Assembly (NCBI GenBank): GCA_951813575.1
Contig: OX638375.1
Coordinates: forward strand, 310,001-374,000
DNA length: 64,000 nucleotides
Source: Candidatus Binatia bacterium
Lineage (GTDB): Bacteria; Desulfobacterota; Binatia; UBA9968; JAJDTQ01
Direction of reading: 5' to 3'
The notes under the pieces are model-generated. The model saw only the letters and a list, made by a program, of their open reading frames with translations, was not told the origin of the DNA and made no database searches. Below are positions 59,876 through 64,000 of the stretch, one piece after another. Position numbers and translations under genes: made by a program. Numbering within the stretch: the first letter of the stretch is position 1; every line of letters starts with the position of its first letter.

Positions 59876-61951
59876 TCAGGCGACCCCGAGCCAGACGAAC
59901 AGCTCGCCGGGCGGAAAAGGCAGGTGCAGCCCGTAGTCGAACAGGCCGAAGAAGAAGCCCCACGCCACCGCGGTCAGGGCGATGCTGATGCCCCACTTCT
60001 CGCCGGCCCCCAGCTTGAGATAGGCGAGCGTCGCCACCGCCGATGCCGTGATGAAGCCGAGAAGCCAGATGGTGAGGAAGAAACCCACCGTCCAGCACAC
60101 GATGCCCACGGTGCGGCGGCGCAGCAGCGCGCGCTCGGCCGCGATGGCGGCGGTCTCCGCCACCGCCGCCGGCCCTGGAAGTCGGAATTCATGGATCAGG
60201 GCCAGAATCGCCAGCGCGAGACTCGGGAGGCCCACCGCAAGGGGGAAGAGCGCGGCCTGCTTCTCCACGGCGCCGAAGCCGTAGAGCGCCTCGTAGACCA
60301 CGTAGACGAAGAGGGCGACGAACAGCCCGGCGAAGAGAGTCCGTTCCGACTTGGACGCCTCTCCTCCTTCCGGCGGCCCGGCATCCTCGTGACCTTCGCC
60401 GGCCGGTCCCTCCGCTGCCGCTTCCAACGGCCGGCGCTGCCTGCGTGCCTGCCAGAGGGGGTAGAGCAACGCTCCGGCGATCATGAGCCCGATGACGATG
60501 ACCCCGGGCCGCGTCACCCAGCTCATGCCGTAGATCTTGCTGGTGAGGAACAGGTTGTTGTCGGCGATGCCTCCCAGCACGAGCCCCAGCAGCAAGGGAG
60601 GGCGTTGCCAGTCGTTGCGGATCATCAGCCATCCCACCGCGCCGAACAGCAGCACCACGATCATGTCGCCGAAGCTGTTCTTGACGGCGAAGCCGCCCAG
60701 GAAGATGAGCAGCAGCAGGAACGGGATGAGGTAAGTGCCCTTGACGAAGGTGATCCGGGCCAACTGCTTGAGGAAGAGGAAGCTGATGGCCACGGTGACG
60801 ATGTTGGAGAGCACGATGATCCAGACGAAGGAGAAGGTCAGGTTCAGGTGCTTGTGCGGGTTCAGCAGATCCGGGCCCGGAACGATGCCCTGGATGATGA
60901 ACGCCCCCAGCAGGATCGCCATGCCCACGCTGCCGGGCACGCCGAAGGCGATGGTGGGGACCAGCGAGCCCCCTTCCTTGGAGTTGTTGGCGGCGCCGGG
61001 TCCCAACACACCCTCCACCGCTCCCTGGCCGAAAGAGGTCTGGTCCGAGGAACCGCTCTGGACCGCGTGGGCGTAGGCCACCCACTGGGCGGGGCCGCCG
61101 CCCAGGCCCGGTATCAGCCCGATATAGGTGCCGATGGCGCTGCAGCGGAGCACCAGCTTCCAGTGACGGAAGGTGTCCCGTACGCCTTGCATGACCCCGC
61201 CCAGGGCGCTGGGCGCGTCACGGGCGATGCTGCTTCCCTGGGTCCCCAGCTCGATGATCTCCGGGATGGCGAAAAGCCCCACGGTCACGGCCACCAGGGA
61301 CAGGCCGTCCCACAGGAACAGGACGTTCTGGCTGCCGAGGATGGGCTCCAGGGTGTAGCGGGAGACGCTGGTGATGGCGTCGAGCCCCACCATGGCCAGC
61401 ACCAGGCCGAAGCCGCCGGCGGTGAGACCCTTGGCGAGATTGCCGCCGCTCAGGGAGGCCAGGAAGGTGATGCCCAGAAGGCTGAGCATGAGGAACTCGG
61501 GCGCGCCGATGGACAGCACCAGCGGCTGCACGATGGGGATGGCCAGTGCCAGCGCGAAGGCGCCGAAGATGGCGCCTATGAGCGAGCTCATGAGCGCCGC
61601 GCCCAGCGCGCGCCCCGCTTCCCCGCGCTTGGCCATGGCATGGCCGTCGACGATGGTGGCGGCGGTGATGCCTTCCCCGGGAACCCCGAACAACACCGAC
61701 GTGATGTCGCCGGTGGTGGCGGTGACCGCGTGGCTCCCCAGCAGGAACGCGAACGCCGTGGTGGGGTCCATCTTGTAGATGAACGGCAGCATCAGCGCCA
61801 GCGTGGTGGCCCCGCCGAGCCCGGGCAGGATACCCACGGCAAAGCCGATGGCGATGCCGATCATCATGAAGATGAAAGGGTCCTGGCCGGCGGCGGTGAA
61901 GGGCAGCACGGCCCCAAGGCCGGCGAACAGGGATCCGAAGTAGTCAAGCAT
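59876..61951 (-). CDS. Tripartite tricarboxylate transporter TctA-TctB fusion
   Basis: 691-residue inner-membrane protein. Residues 1-500 are TctA, with GILPGLGGATTLALMLPF, SVLFGVPGEGITAATIVDGHAMA and LIPGLGGGPAQWVAYA. A charged linker (about 505-540) leads to a TctB-like domain of four helices (about 540-691). TctA and TctB are usually separate genes. No TctC receptor gene is adjacent; the TctC pair at 49157-51294 is the likely partner. It lies between the two flavoprotein genes. Confidence 0.93.
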   Translation of the reverse strand: MLDYFGSLFAGLGAVLPFTAAGQDPFIFMMIGIAIGFAVGILPGLGGATTLALMLPFIYKMDPTTAFAFLLGSHAVTATTGDITSVLFGVPGEGITAATIVDGHAMAKRGEAGRALGAALMSSLIGAIFGAFALALAIPIVQPLVLSIGAPEFLMLSLLGITFLASLSGGNLAKGLTAGGFGLVLAMVGLDAITSVSRYTLEPILGSQNVLFLWDGLSLVAVTVGLFAIPEIIELGTQGSSIARDAPSALGGVMQGVRDTFRHWKLVLRCSAIGTYIGLIPGLGGGPAQWVAYAHAVQSGSSDQTSFGQGAVEGVLGPGAANNSKEGGSLVPTIAFGVPGSVGMAILLGAFIIQGIVPGPDLLNPHKHLNLTFSFVWIIVLSNIVTVAISFLFLKQLARITFVKGTYLIPFLLLLIFLGGFAVKNSFGDMIVVLLFGAVGWLMIRNDWQRPPLLLGLVLGGIADNNLFLTSKIYGMSWVTRPGVIVIGLMIAGALLYPLWQARRQRRPLEAAAEGPAGEGHEDAGPPEGGEASKSERTLFAGLFVALFVYVVYEALYGFGAVEKQAALFPLAVGLPSLALAILALIHEFRLPGPAAVAETAAIAAERALLRRRTVGIVCWTVGFFLTIWLLGFITASAVATLAYLKLGAGEKWGISIALTAVAWGFFFGLFDYGLHLPFPPGELFVWLGVA

Positions 61952-62078
61952 GGCTCAGCAGCCCTCGTCCGTCACTGGTGCGAAGCAGCACCATCCCGCA
62001 ACCGTCATTCCCGCCCCGAATCGTCATTCCCGCCCCCGAATCGTCATTCCCGCGAAAGCGGGAAACCAGGGGCGGGCG
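61952..62078. repeat. CGTCATTCCCG repeats with a small hairpin
   Basis: CGTCATTCCCGC occurs three times in tandem-like spacing between 62003 and 62060. The last copy forms the hairpin TTCCCGCGAAAGCGGGAA (62047-62064), a very common dispersed intergenic repeat. It separates the flavoprotein and TctAB genes. Confidence 0.75.
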
Positions 62079-63587
62079 TTACCAGGAGTCCAGCCCGGCC
62101 GCGTTGCGTCCGGCGATCCGTCCGGTGACGAAGCACTCGGTGATGTTTCCCGCCTCCAGGTAGAGGTGGCCGAACGACGAGCCGCACTCGCCGGCGGAGA
62201 AGAGCCTCCGGATGGGCTCGTTACGCACGTCCATCACGTGCTGCTCGGCGTCGTGCACCGGCCCGCCCTGGGTGTTGGAGACGATGGGCCAGACCTCCAT
62301 CAGGTAGAACGGCGGCGTGTCGATGGACAGGCGGGTGCCGGGCAGGCGGTGGTACCGGTCGGTTCCGCCGCCGGCGCACACCTGGTTCCATTCTTCGACC
62401 GTGGCCTTGAGCGTGGCCGGGTCCGTCGCCGGGATCATCTTCGCGATCGTGTCGAGATCGTCGGCCTTCCGGATCCAACCCCGCTCCACCTCGGCCAGGT
62501 TGTCCTCGCTCCAGTCGTAGGAGACGTTCTCGTCGTGCACCGTGGGCTGTCCCACCGGGCCGAGCTTGCGGCCCTTCTCGTCGAACACCAGGTAGGCGGG
62601 AATGCGCGGGAACTCCTGCTTGTCGGCGTCGTAGAACTCCAGCGCCCGATGGCCGGTGTCCTGCACCGCCGGCGGGTACTCGTTCATGAACCGCCGTCCG
62701 TACTTGTCCACGGCGATCCAGGGCATGACCCAGTCGTCCTTGCGGGGACCCCGGAAGCAGTGGCGGAAGGCCAGCGGGAACTCCGGGTACTTGAACCCGT
62801 AGCTGCCGTGGAAGTGCCACATGTGCCACATGGACGCCCCCACCTCCTGGGCCATGGTGATGCCGTCGCCGGTGTTGCCGGTGAAGAGGGTGTAGACCGG
62901 CATGGCCTCGAAATAGTTCCGTTTCATCTCGTCGTTGTTCTCGAAGCCGCCGCAGGCCAGGATCACGCCCTTGCGGGCCTTGATGGCGATCTCCTCGCCG
63001 TCGTGCTCCGCCACCAGCCCGACGATGCCGTAGTCCGGGTGTCGCACGAGGCGCTTCGCCGGCGTGGCCTGCCGCACCGAGATGTTCGGGCGCGCCTCCA
63101 CGTTGTCCAGGAGCACCTTGAAAAGGCGCGCGCCGCCGCGCAGGCCCTTGGCCCACCCGAAGCCCTCGTAGCCTTCCATGGGCGCGATCTTGAAGCCGTC
63201 CAGCCCCTCGCCGCCCGGGAACGGATAGGTGCCGCCGTTCCGTTGCTCTTCCAGCTCGAACGGGGTCTCCTTCACCAGGTCCTTCACGAAGTCCTTCATC
63301 TCGGTCATGCCCTTGGCCAAGGCCCGGAGCACGTCGTCCGGAGTGCGGCCGGCGTTGGTGTGCTGCAGGTACTCGAACGCCTTGTTCTCGTCCATTGCGG
63401 TGGCGATGCCGCCGCCCGCGAGGATCGAGATGCCGCCGGGGTTGGGCATCTTCTCCACGATGGTGACCTCGGCGCCGTCGTCCGCCGCCGCTACCGCGGA
63501 AACGCCCCCGGCGAACCCGAAGCCCACCACCACTACGTCCGTCTCGATGTCCCAGCGGGCCGGAAGCCCGTTCTCATAGTTCTCCAA
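62079..63587 (-). CDS. FAD-dependent dehydrogenase/reductase, fumarate reductase/ketosteroid dehydrogenase type (copy 2)
   Basis: 502-residue paralogue of the protein encoded at 58308. It has VVVVGFGFAGGVSAVAAADD, VEKMPNPGGISILAGGG, GVILACGGFENNDE and LFSAGECGSSFGHLYLEAG. The start is taken as TTG 63587 (LENYENGLPARWD): GGGAGAGG lies just upstream. A longer frame to 63761 reads through the MITE and is not believed. Likely a ring or enoyl dehydrogenase of the same pathway. Confidence 0.9.
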   Translation of the reverse strand: MENYENGLPARWDIETDVVVVGFGFAGGVSAVAAADDGAEVTIVEKMPNPGGISILAGGGIATAMDENKAFEYLQHTNAGRTPDDVLRALAKGMTEMKDFVKDLVKETPFELEEQRNGGTYPFPGGEGLDGFKIAPMEGYEGFGWAKGLRGGARLFKVLLDNVEARPNISVRQATPAKRLVRHPDYGIVGLVAEHDGEEIAIKARKGVILACGGFENNDEMKRNYFEAMPVYTLFTGNTGDGITMAQEVGASMWHMWHFHGSYGFKYPEFPLAFRHCFRGPRKDDWVMPWIAVDKYGRRFMNEYPPAVQDTGHRALEFYDADKQEFPRIPAYLVFDEKGRKLGPVGQPTVHDENVSYDWSEDNLAEVERGWIRKADDLDTIAKMIPATDPATLKATVEEWNQVCAGGGTDRYHRLPGTRLSIDTPPFYLMEVWPIVSNTQGGPVHDAEQHVMDVRNEPIRRLFSAGECGSSFGHLYLEAGNITECFVTGRIAGRNAAGLDSW

Positions 63588-63604
63588 GGTACCTCTCCCT
63601 TCGT

Positions 63605-63769
63605 CTAGTGTCGTGTCCCACGCAAATGTTGACAAATCTGCTGGTCTTTTTCGTCGTCGGCTGCGTTGCTCTTCCTCGCGTGGTAACCGCCACTGCTCGT
63701 CATCGCGCCTTGCCGACAACGAAAAATCCTGCGCATCTTTATCAACATTTGCGTGGGACACGACACTAG
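63605..63769. mobile_element. 165-bp MITE-like element, copy B
   Basis: Perfect 28-bp terminal inverted repeats (63605-63632 and 63742-63769) beginning CTAGTGTCGTGTCCCACG. It has the same length as copy A and lies in opposite orientation. Its core, read on the minus strand, matches copy A at more than nine of ten bases by eye, yet the arms beyond the outer 14 bp are unrelated to those of copy A. The right end supplies the TAG stop of the MaoC-like gene. Confidence 0.87.
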
Positions 63770-64000
63770 ACTCGCCCGGGCAGGACCACCTCCGCGTCGC
63801 CGCGGGTGTTCACCATGCCGTCCTGCCGGGTTCCGGTGATCTCCAGAGTCACCGTGTGGGTGTCGTCGTCCCTGGCCGTGATCCGGCCCGAGTAGGTGGT
63901 CAGGTCGCCGTACAGGCCGGGCCGGATCACCTGTACCTTCAATCGCTTGAGGAAGCCGTCGTCTCCCATCCAGTTGGTCACCAGGGGCGCAACCCAGCCG
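63766..64000 (-). CDS. MaoC-like / FAS1-type dehydratase, C-terminal part (5' end outside window)
   Basis: The last 77 residues of a hotdog-fold dehydratase-like protein: PLVTNWMGDDGFLKRLKV followed by RPGLYGDLTTYSGRI and a final strand ending VVLPGRV. The frame is open through base 64000, so the start lies outside. The stop TAG falls in the end of MITE copy B. It may hydrate the enoyl product of the flavin dehydrogenase encoded downstream. Confidence 0.75.
   Translation of the reverse strand, partial: GWVAPLVTNWMGDDGFLKRLKVQVIRPGLYGDLTTYSGRITARDDDTHTVTLEITGTRQDGMVNTRGDAEVVLPGRV

Noticed and set aside
62003..62066. Short CRISPR-like CGTCATTCCCG repeats
   Set aside because: Only three irregular copies, the last forming a common dispersed hairpin; no spacers.
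63588..63761. N-terminal extension of the 62079 flavoprotein to 63761
   Set aside because: The extra 58 codons translate the MITE and lack homology; a ribosome site supports TTG 63587.

Overview
The window is high-GC, gene-dense DNA from a Gram-negative-type bacterium: it encodes a lipoprotein, Bug/TctC-type periplasmic receptors, a TRAP remnant and many signal peptides. The mix of peptide ABC importers, tripartite tricarboxylate transporters, UbiD decarboxylases, molybdenum hydroxylases, VOC and LLM enzymes suggests an uncultured soil or marine organotroph of the proteobacterial / Tectomicrobia kind. That placement is inference; no rRNA is present. One tRNA gene (Arg, CCT) was found. No CRISPR array, prophage or transposase was seen.

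Layout. 1-4752 (-): Dpp/Opp-type importer, with the ATPase running off the left edge. 4930-9632 (+): molybdenum hydroxylase large subunit, LLM flavoprotein and UbiD decarboxylase. 9745-13164 (+): SsuA/TauA-type ABC importer with two permeases, behind a good sigma70 promoter. 13199-14370 (-): VOC and YCII proteins. 14582-17901 (+): Uma2 protein, large alpha/beta hydrolase and a HigBA-like toxin-antitoxin pair with a palindromic operator. 18022-28731 (-): tRNA-Arg, then (in reverse order of transcription) GST, a decayed membrane ORF, a complete oligopeptide importer, SDR, VOC, amidohydrolase and an M29/NicX-like protein, arranged as one long catabolic operon. 28819-31151 (+): TRAP remnant, a rearranged nitrile hydratase pair and an isochorismatase-family amidase. 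46567-51294: two-subunit class I fumarase interrupted by a TauE/SafE gene, and twin TctC receptors. 51537-64000 (-): catabolic operon with a MaoC-like protein (partial), two flavin dehydrogenases, a TctA-TctB fusion, an epimerase, a complete three-subunit molybdenum hydroxylase, UbiD and a cyclase.

The most unusual region is 31223-46441 (-), an 11-gene, mostly overlapping operon: giant repeat-rich exported protein, FHA protein, MotA/TolQ/ExbB-like channel, second FHA protein, PP2C phosphatase, novel lipoprotein, novel exported Ala/Pro-rich Cys protein, transmembrane Ser/Thr kinase with an FGE/SUMF1 domain, membrane protein with an FHA-like tail, and two 315-residue vWA proteins. Both vWA proteins carry a stator-like N-terminal membrane helix with an Asp at residue 17. 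I read this as a proton-driven A/B stator complex whose B subunits carry vWA domains, controlled by Thr phosphorylation and FHA reading. It matches no named system that I know of.

Two repeat families matter. One is a 165-bp MITE-like element (51376, 63605, plus an end fragment at 8185) whose core is conserved between copies while its arms differ, although each copy's arms remain perfectly self-complementary. The other is a short palindrome built on GTAGGGGCGACC (2969, 13161, 30452).
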